The notes under the pieces are model-generated. The model was not told the DNA's origin and ran no database searches. It was given only the letters and a program-made list of their open reading frames with translations. The translations under genes were made by a program, and so were the position numbers. DNA of 64,000 nucleotides, taken from NCBI RefSeq assembly GCF_014636775.1, contig NZ_BMEQ01000004.1, positions 186,001 through 250,000 on the forward strand, read 5' to 3'. Shown here one piece after another: positions 20,435 through 29,338 of this stretch (the stretch's first letter is position 1; each line of letters opens with the position of its first letter). This DNA is from Kocuria dechangensis (lineage in GTDB: Bacteria; Actinomycetota; Actinomycetes; Actinomycetales; Micrococcaceae).

Positions 20435-21193
20435 GTGATCGAACTGACCGGCCTCACCAAGAGGTACGGGTCCCGGACGGTCGTCGACCGCGTCTCGGGG
20501 ACCATCGAGGCGGGCGGGATCATCTCGATCATCGGCGCCAACGGCGCCGGGAAGTCGACCCTCCTGTCGATGGCCGCGCGGCTGCTGCCGATGGACGAGG
20601 GCACGGTCTTCGTGGACGAGCTGGACGTCCTCTCGACCCCCTCGGACCAGCTCGCCCGGAAGCTGTCCATCCTGCGTCAGGAGAACACCCTGAGCGTGCG
20701 GCTGAGCGTGCGGGACCTCGTGGCCTTCGGCCGCCACCCGCACAACAGGGGCCGGCACACCGCCGAGGACCGGGAGCACGTGGACCGCGCCCTGCGCTAC
20801 CTCCAGCTGGACGAGCTCGCGGACCGCTACGTCGACGAGCTCTCCGGCGGGCAGCGGCAGCGGGCGTTCATCGCGATGGTGATCGCCCAGGACACCGACT
20901 ACGTCCTGCTGGACGAGCCCCTCAACAACCTGGACATGAAGCACGCCGTGGAGATGATGCAGTTGCTGCGGCGGATGGCGCACGACTTCGGCAAGACCGT
21001 GGTGCTGGTCATCCACGACATCAACTTCGCGTCCTGCTACTCGGACCGCATCATGGCCATGAAGGACGGGGCGCTGGTCCACCACGGCACGCCCGAGCAG
21101 ATCATGCGCCCCGAGGTGCTGCGGGACGTCTACGGCATCGACATCCGCGTCGAGCAGATCGACGGCCACCGCATCGGCATCTACTTCGCCTGA
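20435..21193 (+). CDS. Iron-siderophore ABC transporter ATP-binding protein
   Basis: ATPase that powers the importer encoded by the three preceding genes. The 252 residues have a complete set of motifs: Walker A GANGAGKST (about 34-42), a Q-loop region LRQENTL, signature LSGGQRQ, Walker B VLLDEPLNNLD, and switch His in VLVIHDINF. The GTG at 20435 is preceded by GAAGGAG at proper distance. It ends 31 nt before the methyltransferase gene, which is probably only loosely linked. Confidence 0.94.
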   Translation: MIELTGLTKRYGSRTVVDRVSGTIEAGGIISIIGANGAGKSTLLSMAARLLPMDEGTVFVDELDVLSTPSDQLARKLSILRQENTLSVRLSVRDLVAFGRHPHNRGRHTAEDREHVDRALRYLQLDELADRYVDELSGGQRQRAFIAMVIAQDTDYVLLDEPLNNLDMKHAVEMMQLLRRMAHDFGKTVVLVIHDINFASCYSDRIMAMKDGALVHHGTPEQIMRPEVLRDVYGIDIRVEQIDGHRIGIYFA

Positions 21194-21224
21194 CGCCCCC
21201 GCCCCTCCGGCAGAACGGTCCCCC

Positions 21225-22517
21225 ATGAGCCCCGACGCCCCCGCCGACCCGCGCGAGATCGCGCCCCTGCTGACCGCGGAGGGCATGGCGCTGCTCGACT
21301 CCCTGGGCCCCTACGACGAGGCCGACGCCCTGCGCGCCGCGTCCCGGCTGCGGGCCGAGGGCTTCGACCCGGGCCTGGTCTCCGCGGCCCTCACCCAGTC
21401 CCGGCTGCGCACGCGGGCCCGCGAGAAGTTCGGCGACTTCGCCGGGCACATGCTCTTCACGAAGGCCGGCCTGGAGCAGGCCACCCGGCTGCGCGTGGCC
21501 GCGCTGCACGCCCGGCGCTTCGCCGACGCGGGCCTCGCCCACGTGGCCGACCTCGGCTGCGGGATCGGCGCGGACGCCATGGCCCTGGCCGCCCTCGACC
21601 GGCGCGTCACCGCCGTGGAGCTCGACGAGACCACCGCGGCGGTCGCCACCGTCAACCTCACCCCCTTCCCGGAGGCCACGGTCGTGCACGCCGACGTCGA
21701 GTCGCTGGACCTCGCCGCGCTGCCGGGCGGGATGCCCGACGGGGTGTGGCTGGACCCGGCGCGGCGCACGACGTCGTCCTCCGGCACCCGGCGGATCTTC
21801 GACCCCGAGGCGTTCTCCCCGCCCCTGTCCTTCGCCCAGGCGCTCGCCGCGCGCGGGCTGCCCGTCGGCGTGAAGATGGGCCCCGGCATCCCCCACGAGG
21901 CCGTGCCCGCCGGGTGCGAGGCCCAGTGGGTCTCCGACCGCGGGGACGTGGTCGAGGCGGTGCTGTGGTTCAACGCCGTGGCCCGCCCGGGCGTGCGGCG
22001 GGCCGCGCTCGTGCTCGGCGAGCACGGGGCCGCGGAGCTGGTCAGCCCCCGCGACGCCGACCCCGGGCACGAGGAGGCCGAGGTGGGCCCCGTGGGCGCC
22101 TGGCTGTACGAGCCCGACGGCGCGGTGATCCGCGCCGGACTCGTCGCGGACCTCGCGCGGCAGCTGGGCGCGCGGCTGATCCACCCGCGGATCGCCTACC
22201 TCACCTCGGACGAGCTCGTGCGCACGCCGCTCGCCCGGGCCTACCGGGTGCGGGAGGTGCTGCCGCACACCGTCAAGGTGCTCAGGCGGTGGGTGCGGGA
22301 GCACGAGGTCGGCACCCTGGAGATCAAGAAGCGCGGCACGGACGTGACCCCCGAGCAGCTGCGCCGCCAGCTCGCCCCCAGGGGCCCGAACCGGGCCACG
22401 CTCGTGGTGACCAGGACGGCGCCCGGCGGCACGCACGGTGGCCCGGGCGGCGGCCCGGGCGGCGGCGCCGACGCCGCCGAGAAGCGCGTGGTGCTGGTCG
22501 TCGAAACCGTAGACTGA
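21225..22517 (+). CDS. Class I SAM-dependent methyltransferase with THUMP-like domain
   Basis: A 430-residue protein. Residues about 80-240 form a Rossmann methyltransferase fold with the SAM loop VADLGCGIGADAMALA and the acidic VTAVELDE at the end of the second strand. DGVWLDPARRT takes the place of the catalytic motif of RNA/DNA base methyltransferases. The C-terminal region ends in the THUMP-like segment VKVLRRWVREHEVGTLEIKK, RGTDVTPEQLRRQL and LVVTRT, seen in a conserved actinobacterial family. An RNA target is likely but unproven. A Gly-rich linker (GGPGGGPGGG) precedes the last 15 residues. The last codons contain TAGACT, which may be the -10 box of the next gene. Confidence 0.85.
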   Translation: MSPDAPADPREIAPLLTAEGMALLDSLGPYDEADALRAASRLRAEGFDPGLVSAALTQSRLRTRAREKFGDFAGHMLFTKAGLEQATRLRVAALHARRFADAGLAHVADLGCGIGADAMALAALDRRVTAVELDETTAAVATVNLTPFPEATVVHADVESLDLAALPGGMPDGVWLDPARRTTSSSGTRRIFDPEAFSPPLSFAQALAARGLPVGVKMGPGIPHEAVPAGCEAQWVSDRGDVVEAVLWFNAVARPGVRRAALVLGEHGAAELVSPRDADPGHEEAEVGPVGAWLYEPDGAVIRAGLVADLARQLGARLIHPRIAYLTSDELVRTPLARAYRVREVLPHTVKVLRRWVREHEVGTLEIKKRGTDVTPEQLRRQLAPRGPNRATLVVTRTAPGGTHGGPGGGPGGGADAAEKRVVLVVETVD

Positions 22518-22572
22518 GGGACCCGAGGGTGGTGGCCCCACCCGCTCGCCGACGCACGTAAGGACCTGCCGC

Positions 22573-23718
22573 GTGGAGATCTCGTTCGCCCGCTCCGACC
22601 AGTCGACGCTCGGCGTCGAGTGGGAAATCGCCCTCGTGGACAGCGCCACCGGCGACCTCGTCCCCCGCGGCCGGGAGATGTACGAGGCCGTCCTGGCCGG
22701 ACACCCCGAGTGGAGCGAGCACGGCAACCACCCCCACCTGACCGGGGAGTTCCTGCTGAACACGGTGGAGATGGTCACCGGCGTGTGCCGGGACGTGGCC
22801 GCCTCCACGGAGCAGCTGTCCACCATGATGGACGAGATCCGCGGCGTCGCCGGCCCGCAGGGACTGGAGATCTTCGCTGCCGGCACCCACCCCTTCGCGC
22901 GCTGGCAGGACCAGCAGGTCACCGACAAGCACCGCTACCACAAGCTCGTGGACCGGACCCAGTACTGGGGCCGGCAGATGGTCATCTACGGAGTGCACGT
23001 GCACGTGGGCCTGGACACCCCGGGCAAGGCCCTGCCGGTGCTCGACGGGCTGCTCACCTACTACCCCCACCTGCTGGCGCTGTCCGCCAACTCCCCCTTC
23101 TGGGCGGGCGAGGACACCGGCTACGCGTCCCAGCGCTCCATGATCTTCCAGCAGCTGTCGACGGCCGGGCTGCCCTACCACTTCGCGTCCTGGGACGAGT
23201 ACGAGAAGTGCGTGACGGACATGATCTCCACGGGGATCATCGACGAGCTCAGCGAGTGCCGCTGGGACGTGCGCCCGGTGCCCCGTCTCGGCACCACCGA
23301 GGTCCGGTTCTGCGACGGGCTCTCCACGCTGTGGGAGGTGGGGGCCCTCACCGCCCTCACCCAGTGCCTCGTGGACTCCCTCTCCCGGGACGTCGAGGCC
23401 GGCCGCGCCCCGGAGCGGCTGCAGCCCTGGCACATCCGCGAGAACAAGTGGCGGGCGGCCCGCTACGGCCTCGACGCCGAGATCATCACGGACCCCCGCA
23501 ACACGGAGCGGGAGCTCTGCGAGGACCTCAGCGCGCTGCTGGACCGGCTCGAGCCGGTCGCGGCGCGGCTGGGCTGCTCGAAGGAGCTCTCCGACGTGGA
23601 GCGGATCATGCAGGAGGGCGCCGGCTACCAGCGCCAGCGGGCGGTCGCCGCCGCGAACGGCGGGGACCTGCACGCCGTGGCCCTCGACATCGTCCGCAGG
23701 ACCCGCGAGAACGCCTGA
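22573..23718 (+). CDS. YbdK-type carboxylate-amine ligase (glutamate-cysteine ligase family 2)
   Basis: A 381-residue ATP-grasp-like ligase of the GCS2/YbdK family, which has weak glutamate-cysteine ligase activity in known members. Motifs include LGVEWEIALVD with metal-binding Glu residues near the N-terminus, HPHLTGEFLLNTVE, and YGVHVHVGLD, the hallmark His-x-His. RWDVRPVPRLGTTEVRFCDG and ENKWRAARYG complete the set. This organism makes mycothiol rather than glutathione, so the physiological product is open. The GTG at 22573 has AAGGA 8-12 nt upstream, and TAGACT at 22510-22515 could be its promoter. The gene converges on tsaD with a 20-nt gap. Confidence 0.88.
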   Translation: MEISFARSDQSTLGVEWEIALVDSATGDLVPRGREMYEAVLAGHPEWSEHGNHPHLTGEFLLNTVEMVTGVCRDVAASTEQLSTMMDEIRGVAGPQGLEIFAAGTHPFARWQDQQVTDKHRYHKLVDRTQYWGRQMVIYGVHVHVGLDTPGKALPVLDGLLTYYPHLLALSANSPFWAGEDTGYASQRSMIFQQLSTAGLPYHFASWDEYEKCVTDMISTGIIDELSECRWDVRPVPRLGTTEVRFCDGLSTLWEVGALTALTQCLVDSLSRDVEAGRAPERLQPWHIRENKWRAARYGLDAEIITDPRNTERELCEDLSALLDRLEPVAARLGCSKELSDVERIMQEGAGYQRQRAVAAANGGDLHAVALDIVRRTRENA

Positions 23719-23741
23719 GCGCGGGCGCCCGGCGGCGCTCA
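23716..23741. terminator. Small hairpin containing both convergent stop codons
   Basis: TGAGCGC (23716-23722) pairs with GCGCTCA (23735-23741). The left arm starts with the stop of the YbdK-type gene and the right arm ends with the stop of tsaD. It may act as a compact bidirectional terminator. The stem is only 7 bp, so confidence is limited. Confidence 0.4.
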
Positions 23742-24836
23742 GACCGAGACGGTCGTCACCGGCAGGGACGGGTCCACGGCGAAGCCCAGGTCCGAGGGGG
23801 CACGGCCCTCGGCGACCACGCGCGCGGCGAGCGCGGCGACCATCGCCCCGTTGTCCGTGCACAGGGACAGCTTGGGCACCACGAGCTCGATGCCGTGCGC
23901 GGCGCAGCGCTCCGCCGTGAGCTCCCGCAGCCGCGAGTTCGCGGCCACGCCGCCGCCCAGCAGCAGGGTGGTCAGGCCCTGCTCGGTGCACGCGAGCACG
24001 GCCTTGCGGGTGATGACGTCGGCCACGGCCTCCTGGAAGGACGCCGCGACGTCCTCCACCGGGACCGGCTCGCCCTCGGCCTCGTAGGCCTCGACGACGC
24101 GGGCCACGGCGGTCTTGAGCCCGGAGAAGGAGAAGTCGTAGCGGTGCGGGCCGGGCTTCTCGGCGGAGCCCATGTACTTGCCCGCGGTGAGCCCGCGGGG
24201 GAGGCGGAAGGCGGTGGGGTCACCGCGGCGGGCGGCCGCGTCGATGGCGGGCCCCCCGGGGTAGTCGAGGCCGAGCACGCGGGCGACCTTGTCGTAGGCC
24301 TCCCCCGCGGCGTCGTCGAGGGTGGCCCCGAGCAGGCGCACGTCCCGGGTCAGGTCCTCGACGGCCAGGATCTCGGTGTGCCCGCCGGAGACGAGCAGCG
24401 CCCCGAGCCCGCGGGGCAGCCCGTCGTCGAACGCCCCCTGGAAGCCCTCGATCCCCGAGTCCTCGAGCACGCCCACGCCGACGTGGGCCACGAGGTGGTT
24501 GATCGCGTACAGCGGCTTGCCCGTGGCCACGGCGAGGGCCTTCGCGGCGGCGACCCCGACCATCAGCGCGCCGGAGAGGCCCGGGCCGGAGGTCACCGCG
24601 ATTGCGTCGAGGTCCTCGAGCGCCACCCCGGCGGTGTCCAGCGCGGCGCGCAGGGTCGGGACCATGGCGTCCAGGTGGGCGCGGGAGGCGATCTCCGGGA
24701 TCACGCCGCCGAAGCGCACGTGCTCGTCCATGGAGGAGGAGACGGTGTTGGCCAGCAGCGTCCGGCCGCGGACGACGCCCACGCCGGTCTCGTCGCAGGA
24801 CGACTCGATGCCCAGCACCAGTGGTCCGTCGGTCAT
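23739..24836 (-). CDS. tsaD: tRNA N6-adenosine threonylcarbamoyltransferase
   Basis: Transfers threonylcarbamoyl to A37 of ANN-reading tRNAs (t6A), acting with TsaB and TsaE. The 365 residues have the ASKHA-type ATP site [15 protein letters not shown], the metal-binding HLVAHVGVG (His-x3-His), and [35 protein letters not shown] lies near the C-terminus. The ATG at 24834-24836 overlaps the stop of rimI as ATGA. It is the last gene of the tsaB-rimI-tsaD operon. Confidence 0.97.
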   Translation of the reverse strand: MTDGPLVLGIESSCDETGVGVVRGRTLLANTVSSSMDEHVRFGGVIPEIASRAHLDAMVPTLRAALDTAGVALEDLDAIAVTSGPGLSGALMVGVAAAKALAVATGKPLYAINHLVAHVGVGVLEDSGIEGFQGAFDDGLPRGLGALLVSGGHTEILAVEDLTRDVRLLGATLDDAAGEAYDKVARVLGLDYPGGPAIDAAARRGDPTAFRLPRGLTAGKYMGSAEKPGPHRYDFSFSGLKTAVARVVEAYEAEGEPVPVEDVAASFQEAVADVITRKAVLACTEQGLTTLLLGGGVAANSRLRELTAERCAAHGIELVVPKLSLCTDNGAMVAALAARVVAEGRAPSDLGFAVDPSLPVTTVSV

Positions 24837-25342
24837 GGGGTGGCTCCCTCGGAGGTCGTCGTGCCGGGCTCCGCCGGGCGGGTGAGGTCGCAGCGCATGA
24901 CGATCGCGTCGGCGCCGTCGCGGTAGTAGCGGGGCCGGGTGTGGATCTGCTCGTAGCCGAAGCGGCGGTAGAGCTCCTGGGCGCGGGGGTTGTCCGCCCG
25001 CACCTCGAGCAGCATCTCCGTGGCGCCGAGCTCCACGGCCTGTCCGTGCAGGGTGCGCAGCAGGGCCGAGCCGATCCCGCGGCCCTCGTGCTCGGGGAGC
25101 ACGGCGATCGTCTGGACGTCGCCGACCGGGGGGATGCACATCAGCCCCGCGTAGCCGACGATCGCGCCGTCCTGCTCGGCGACCCAGTACCAGCACACGG
25201 GCTGGGCGAGCTCGGCGAAGAACATCTCGAGCGGCCAGGCGTCCACCGGGAACAGCCGCCGCTCGAGGGCGTGCACCACGGCGACGTCCTCGGGGACCAT
25301 CCGGCGCAGGGTCCAGCAGCCGGGCTCCGGGGCGGGGCTCAC
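24833..25342 (-). CDS. rimI: GNAT N-acetyltransferase, RimI type (ribosomal protein S18-alanine acetyltransferase)
   Basis: A 169-residue GNAT enzyme. RimI acetylates the N-terminal alanine of ribosomal protein S18. The acetyl-CoA loop is [20 protein letters not shown] (R/QxxGxG/A pattern), followed by [20 protein letters not shown]. The GTG at 25340-25342 overlaps the tsaB stop as GTGA, and the stop overlaps the tsaD start as ATGA, so the three genes are translationally coupled. A longer frame reads on into tsaB sequence and has no support. Placement between tsaB and tsaD is the common arrangement for rimI; the exact protein substrate is inferred from family. Confidence 0.92.
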   Translation of the reverse strand: MSPAPEPGCWTLRRMVPEDVAVVHALERRLFPVDAWPLEMFFAELAQPVCWYWVAEQDGAIVGYAGLMCIPPVGDVQTIAVLPEHEGRGIGSALLRTLHGQAVELGATEMLLEVRADNPRAQELYRRFGYEQIHTRPRYYRDGADAIVMRCDLTRPAEPGTTTSEGATP

Positions 25343-26013
25343 GCGCTCGCCCGCTTCCGCGGGCCGGGGACCTTCGCGTCGGACTCGCGCAGGTACAGCG
25401 GGGTCGTGTCCGGGGACAGGGCCTCCCCGCGGGCCGCGCGGCGCACGGCGGCGAGGCCCAGCGACGACGCCGTGGGCTGCGCCTCGGCGAACTCCGCCAC
25501 GGGACGGGCCAGCCGGTCGGCGTAGAGGCCCGCGCCGCGCCCGTAGGCGGGCAGCTCCGGCAGCTGCCCGGCGGCGGCCACGCCGGGGCCGCCGACCGGC
25601 CGGGGCCCGTCCTCGGCGAGCGCGAAGCGGGCCCAGTAGACCTCCTTGCGGCGGGCGTCGGTGAGCACGAGGAACTCGTCGTGGCCGGCGGCGCGGGCGG
25701 CGCCCGCGGCGTCCTGGGCCACGGCCTCGAGGCTCATCAGCCCGTGAAGCGGAAGGTCCCACGCGAAGGCGAGAGCCCGGGCCGTCGCGATCCCCGCGCG
25801 CAGGCCCGTGAAGGGGCCGGGGCCGGTGCCCACGAGGATCCCGCCGAGGTCCGCGCCGGTGAGGCCGCGGTCGGCCAGTAGCGCGCGGACGGCGGGGGCC
25901 AGGACCTCGGCGTGGGAGCGGGTGTCCGGGCTCGCGAAGCTGCCCAGCACCTCGCCGCCGCCCGTGACAAGGGCGGCGGAGGCGACGGCGGAGGAGTCCA
26001 GGCAGAGAAGCAC
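25339..26013 (-). CDS. tsaB: tRNA threonylcarbamoyladenosine biosynthesis protein TsaB
   Basis: Inactive TsaD homologue that scaffolds the TsaB-TsaD-TsaE complex for t6A synthesis. The 224 residues show [15 protein letters not shown] at the N-terminus and [20 protein letters not shown], the TsaB signature. The C-terminal half is shorter and diverged compared with TsaD. The GTG at 26011-26013 has no Shine-Dalgarno sequence but a TAGAAT box 6 nt away, so the mRNA is probably leaderless. rimI overlaps its stop. Confidence 0.95.
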   Translation of the reverse strand: MLLCLDSSAVASAALVTGGGEVLGSFASPDTRSHAEVLAPAVRALLADRGLTGADLGGILVGTGPGPFTGLRAGIATARALAFAWDLPLHGLMSLEAVAQDAAGAARAAGHDEFLVLTDARRKEVYWARFALAEDGPRPVGGPGVAAAGQLPELPAYGRGAGLYADRLARPVAEFAEAQPTASSLGLAAVRRAARGEALSPDTTPLYLRESDAKVPGPRKRASA

Positions 26014-26019
26014 CCGGCC

Positions 26020-26025
26020 ATTCTA
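26020..26025 (-). promoter_or_regulatory. -10 box of tsaB, leaderless type
   Basis: TAGAAT on the minus strand with 6 nt to the GTG of tsaB. It implies that tsaB-rimI-tsaD is transcribed separately from alr-tsaE, 126 nt upstream. Confidence 0.55.
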
Positions 26026-26109
26026 GTGCCCGCCCGGCGGAGGCGTCGGCCCCGCGGGCGACGGCTGCGGGCGGGCCGGGGTCAGGGGATCAGGGCCGGG
26101 CCGTGGGGG

Positions 26110-26152
26110 TCAGAGCTTCGGCGGTCAGAGCTTCGGCGGTCAGAGCCGCGGG
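26110..26152. repeat. 15-bp tandem repeat running into the tsaE stop codon
   Basis: TCAGAGCTTCGGCGG at 26110 and 26125, identical, followed by a diverged copy that starts with the tsaE stop (TCA at 26140). The repeat looks like duplications of the 3' end of tsaE; every unit holds a TGA on the minus strand. Confidence 0.75.
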
Positions 26153-26700
26153 GGCCCTCCCGCCCAGCGCGGGCCGACACCGGTGAGGGTGATGCGCCGG
26201 GGCTCGGCGTCGTCGGCCTCCTCGCCTTCCTCCTCGCTCTCCTCGGCCGGGCCGGTGAGGTCGCCGAGGTCCAGGGGGTCGGCGCCCACGGCGCGCTCGA
26301 GGGAGACCTCCAGGCGGGAGTCGGAGAGGTGCTCGACCAGGCCGGTCCCCCACTCGACCACGGTCACGGCCGTGTCCACGGTGTCCTCGAGGTCGATGTC
26401 GTCGACCTCCGCGGGCGAGGACAGCCGGTACGCGTCCACGTGGACGAGGTCGGGCCCGCCCGGGCGGGGGCCGTCGGGGGCGCTGGGGTGGCGGCGCACC
26501 AGCACGAACGTGGGCGAGATGATGCCCTCGCGCACGCCGAGGCCGCGGCCCAGGCCCTGGGTGAACGTCGTCTTCCCGGCGCCGAGCTCGCCGGTGAGAA
26601 CCACCAGGTCCCCGGCGCGCAGCTGGGCCCCCAGGCGCTCCGCGAGGGCCTGCGTCTGCTCGGGCCCGTCCACGACGACGGTCCGGGTCCACGCGCTCAC
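26140..26700 (-). CDS. tsaE: tRNA threonylcarbamoyladenosine biosynthesis ATPase TsaE
   Basis: Small ATPase that resets the TsaB-TsaD complex in t6A synthesis. It has 186 residues. The P-loop GELGAGKTTFTQGLGRGLGV (about 40-59) is followed by ISPTFVLVRRH and DLVHVDAYRL, then VTVVEWGTGL, all in TsaE order. The GTG at 26698-26700 overlaps the alr stop as GTGA, so it is coupled to alr. The last 45 residues are an acidic extension (PAEESEEEGEEADDAEP) not needed in shorter homologues. A 15-bp tandem repeat begins at the stop. Confidence 0.94.
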   Translation of the reverse strand: MSAWTRTVVVDGPEQTQALAERLGAQLRAGDLVVLTGELGAGKTTFTQGLGRGLGVREGIISPTFVLVRRHPSAPDGPRPGGPDLVHVDAYRLSSPAEVDDIDLEDTVDTAVTVVEWGTGLVEHLSDSRLEVSLERAVGADPLDLGDLTGPAEESEEEGEEADDAEPRRITLTGVGPRWAGGPPRL

Positions 26701-27947
26701 GCCGGCTCCCCGTCCGCGTGCTCCGCGGGGCGCTGCCCGCCCTCCCCCGGGCCGTCCACGTAGAGGCGGGGAACCCGCGGGGAGACCCGGGTGACGATCT
26801 CGTAGTTGATGGTGCCGGCGGCGTCGGCCCACTCGGTCGCGGACGGGTTCTGCCCCGCCCCGAACAGGACGGCCTCCGCGCCGAGCAGCCCGTGCTCGGG
26901 CGCGGACAGGCCCGGCGCGCCCAGGTCCACGACGATCTGGTCCATCGCGACCCGGCCGACCTCGGGGTAGGTCCTGCCGTTGATCCGCACCGGCCCGCCG
27001 GTGCCGACCCGCGGCACGCCGTCCGCGTAGCCCAGGGGCACGAGGGCCAGGGTGGTGGGCCGGTCGGTGACGTAGTTCAGCCCGTAGGACACGCCCTGCC
27101 CGGCGGGCACCTCCTTGACCGCGTTGACGGTGGTGCGCAGCGTCATCGCCGGGACCAGGTCGAGGTCCTCGGGGGTGCGGTCCGGGAACGGCGAGAGGCC
27201 GTAGAGGGAGACGCCCACCCGCACCATGTCCAGGACCATCTCGTCCGGGCGCTCGCGGCCCGCGGCGGAGAGCAGCCCGGGCGAGTTCGCCGCGTGCCGG
27301 AGGGCGGGGCGCAGCCCGGCGGCCCGGGCTGCGTCCACGGCGGCGCGCAGGCGGGCGAGCTGCTCGCCCGTCTCGGGCCGGGCCGGGTCGTCGGCCACGG
27401 CCAGGTGCGTGAAGATCCCGACCACGCGCACCAGCCCCGCGGCCTCCGCCTCCGCGGCCGCGGCGACGAGCCGCGGCCACTGCTGCTCCGTGGCGCCGTT
27501 GCGGCCCAGGCCCGTGTCGATCTTGAGGTGGACCCGCGCGGTGACGCCGAGCGCGCGGGCGGCCTCGGCGACGGGGGTCAGCTCCCAGCCGCTCACCCCG
27601 ATCTCCACGTCCTGCGCCAGCGCCGCGCGGAAGTCGGTGTCCACGGTGTGCAGCCAGGCGAGGACCGGCGCGGTGATGCCGGCCGCCCGCAGCTCCAGGG
27701 CCTCGCCCACGTGGGCGACGCCCAGCGCGTCGGCACCGGCCTCCAGCACGGCGCGGGCGACGGGCACGGCCCCGTGGCCGTAGGCGTCGGCCTTGACCAC
27801 GGCCATCAGGCGGGCGGGGGCGGCCAGGCCGCGCAGCCGGCGCACGTTGTGGCGGACCGCTGCGAGGTCGACGACGGCGCTGCGCTCGGCGGGAGGGGCG
27901 AAGGCCGCGGCGGGTGCGGGGGACAGTACGGGTTCGGCACGGTTCAC
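26697..27947 (-). CDS. alr: Alanine racemase
   Basis: PLP enzyme making D-alanine for peptidoglycan. The 416 residues have the PLP lysine in MAVVKADAYGHGAVPVARA and the catalytic tyrosine in VSYGLNYV. GLGRNGATEQQWP lies in the barrel domain, and LVPLGYADGVPR and VGRVAMDQIVVDLG in the C-terminal beta domain. The GTG at 27945-27947 has GACAAT 6 nt upstream, so a leaderless mRNA is plausible; AGGGGG directly before the start is too close to serve as a ribosome site. tsaE overlaps its end. It is divergent from mshA. Confidence 0.95.
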   Translation of the reverse strand: MNRAEPVLSPAPAAAFAPPAERSAVVDLAAVRHNVRRLRGLAAPARLMAVVKADAYGHGAVPVARAVLEAGADALGVAHVGEALELRAAGITAPVLAWLHTVDTDFRAALAQDVEIGVSGWELTPVAEAARALGVTARVHLKIDTGLGRNGATEQQWPRLVAAAAEAEAAGLVRVVGIFTHLAVADDPARPETGEQLARLRAAVDAARAAGLRPALRHAANSPGLLSAAGRERPDEMVLDMVRVGVSLYGLSPFPDRTPEDLDLVPAMTLRTTVNAVKEVPAGQGVSYGLNYVTDRPTTLALVPLGYADGVPRVGTGGPVRINGRTYPEVGRVAMDQIVVDLGAPGLSAPEHGLLGAEAVLFGAGQNPSATEWADAAGTINYEIVTRVSPRVPRLYVDGPGEGGQRPAEHADGEPA

Positions 27948-27953
27948 CCCCCT

Positions 27954-27959
27954 ATTGTC
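27954..27959 (-). promoter_or_regulatory. Possible -10 box of alr, leaderless type
   Basis: GACAAT on the minus strand, 6 nt from the alr GTG. It departs from TANNNT at the first base, so it is weaker than the other cases. Confidence 0.35.
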
Positions 27960-28015
27960 GCACCGGCCGGCCCGGGGCCGTGCTCGCCCCGGGTGCCCGG
28001 CCGCGGCCCGGCGGC

Positions 28016-28021
28016 TACAGT
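28016..28021 (+). promoter_or_regulatory. -10 box of mshA, leaderless type
   Basis: TACAGT, 6 nt before the mshA GTG at 28028. No Shine-Dalgarno sequence is present upstream of that start. Confidence 0.55.
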
Positions 28022-28027
28022 TGAGCC

Positions 28028-29338
28028 GTGCCCGATGCCGCCCTCCACGTCCTCCTCGTCAGCCTGCACACCTCGCCCCTCGAACAACCGGGGTCCGGGG
28101 ACGCGGGCGGCATGAACGTCTACGTGCGCCACCTCGCCGCGGGCCTCGCCGACGCGGGGCACACCGTGGACATGGCCGTCCTCGACCGTTCCCCGGACGC
28201 CCCCGGCGCGGAGGGGCTGCGCGCCGAGTCCGTCGGCCCGGGGATGCGGCTGCTCACCGTGACCCTGCCGGGCGCGGCCGGGGCCGCCAAGGAGGACCTG
28301 CCCCGCTTCGTCGACCCCTTCGCCGCCGTCCTCGGCGCCGCGCTGGACGCCGAGGACCGGCGCCCCGACGCCGTGCACGCCCACTACTGGCTCTCCGGGG
28401 CGGCGGGCCGCGTCCTCGCGGACGAGTGGGGCGTGCCCCTCGTCCTGAGCCTGCACACCACGGCCCGGGCGAAGAACCTGCGGGCCGCCCTGGGCGAGGG
28501 TCTCGAGCCGGAGGAGCGCGCCGCGGCCGAGGAGGCGCTCGTCGCCCGCGCCGAGGCGACGGTCGTCAACACCGGGGCCGAGGCCCACCAGATGCTCGAG
28601 CTCTACGACGCGGACCCCGCGCGCCTGGCGGTGATCGCCCCCGGCGTGGACCTGGGCGTCTTCCACCCGGCGGGGCCCGCGAACTCCCCCGCGGCTTCTC
28701 CCGGCGTCTCCCCCGGGGCCGGCGACGGCCCGGGCACCGCGGCCCGGCCGCTGCGGCTGCTGTTCGCCGGGCGGCTCCAGGCCCTGAAGGGCCCGCAGGT
28801 GCTCGTCGAGGCACTCGCCCGCATCCGCGAGCTCGCCCCCGACCTCGTGGTGGAGCTGGAGATCACCGGGGTGGGCGCGCCCTCGTTCATCGGGGCGCTG
28901 CGGGCGCGGGTCCGGGAGCTGGGGCTCGGGGACTCCGTGGTGTTCTCGCCGGCGCTGCCGGCGCAGGAGCTCGCCGCGCGGATGCGCCGGGCCGACGCCG
29001 TCGTCGTCCCCTCCTCCTCCGAGACCTTCGGGCTCGTGGCGCTCGAGGCCCAGGCCTGCGGGACGCCCGTGCTCGCCACGGACGTCGACGGCCTGCGCAC
29101 CGCCGTCCTGCACGGGGCCACCGGCCGGCTCGTCCGGGACCGCGCCCCCGGCACGTGGGCGCGCGCCGTCGTGGACCTCGCCCGTGACCCGGAGGCCCTC
29201 CGGCGCCTGGGCGCGGCCGCCGCGCGCCGGGCGCGGGAGTACTCCTGGGAGCGCACGGCCCGCGCCACCGTGGACGCCTACGGGCGGGCGGGGGTACGCG
29301 ACGGTAGCCGCCGGCAGCTGAATACACTCGAACGGTGA
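28028..29338 (+). CDS. mshA: D-inositol-3-phosphate glycosyltransferase (mycothiol step 1)
   Basis: GT-B glycosyltransferase of family GT4 that joins GlcNAc from UDP-GlcNAc to inositol phosphate, the first step of mycothiol synthesis. The 436 residues begin with LLVSLHTSPLEQPGSGDAGG and MNVYVRHLA, the MshA acceptor-site signature. The second domain has RLQALKGPQVLVEALA and the donor-site E-x7-E in SSETFGLVALEAQACG. The GTG at 28028 is supported by the leaderless -10 box. A phosphatase-like gene overlaps the stop by 4 nt. ino1, which supplies the inositol phosphate, faces it 0.9 kb downstream. Confidence 0.95.
   Translation: MPDAALHVLLVSLHTSPLEQPGSGDAGGMNVYVRHLAAGLADAGHTVDMAVLDRSPDAPGAEGLRAESVGPGMRLLTVTLPGAAGAAKEDLPRFVDPFAAVLGAALDAEDRRPDAVHAHYWLSGAAGRVLADEWGVPLVLSLHTTARAKNLRAALGEGLEPEERAAAEEALVARAEATVVNTGAEAHQMLELYDADPARLAVIAPGVDLGVFHPAGPANSPAASPGVSPGAGDGPGTAARPLRLLFAGRLQALKGPQVLVEALARIRELAPDLVVELEITGVGAPSFIGALRARVRELGLGDSVVFSPALPAQELAARMRRADAVVVPSSSETFGLVALEAQACGTPVLATDVDGLRTAVLHGATGRLVRDRAPGTWARAVVDLARDPEALRRLGAAAARRAREYSWERTARATVDAYGRAGVRDGSRRQLNTLER
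29323..29328 (+). promoter_or_regulatory. Possible internal -10 box for the phosphatase-like gene
   Basis: TACACT inside the last codons of mshA, 6 nt before the GTG at 29335. It would allow leaderless expression in addition to read-through from mshA. Confidence 0.35.
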
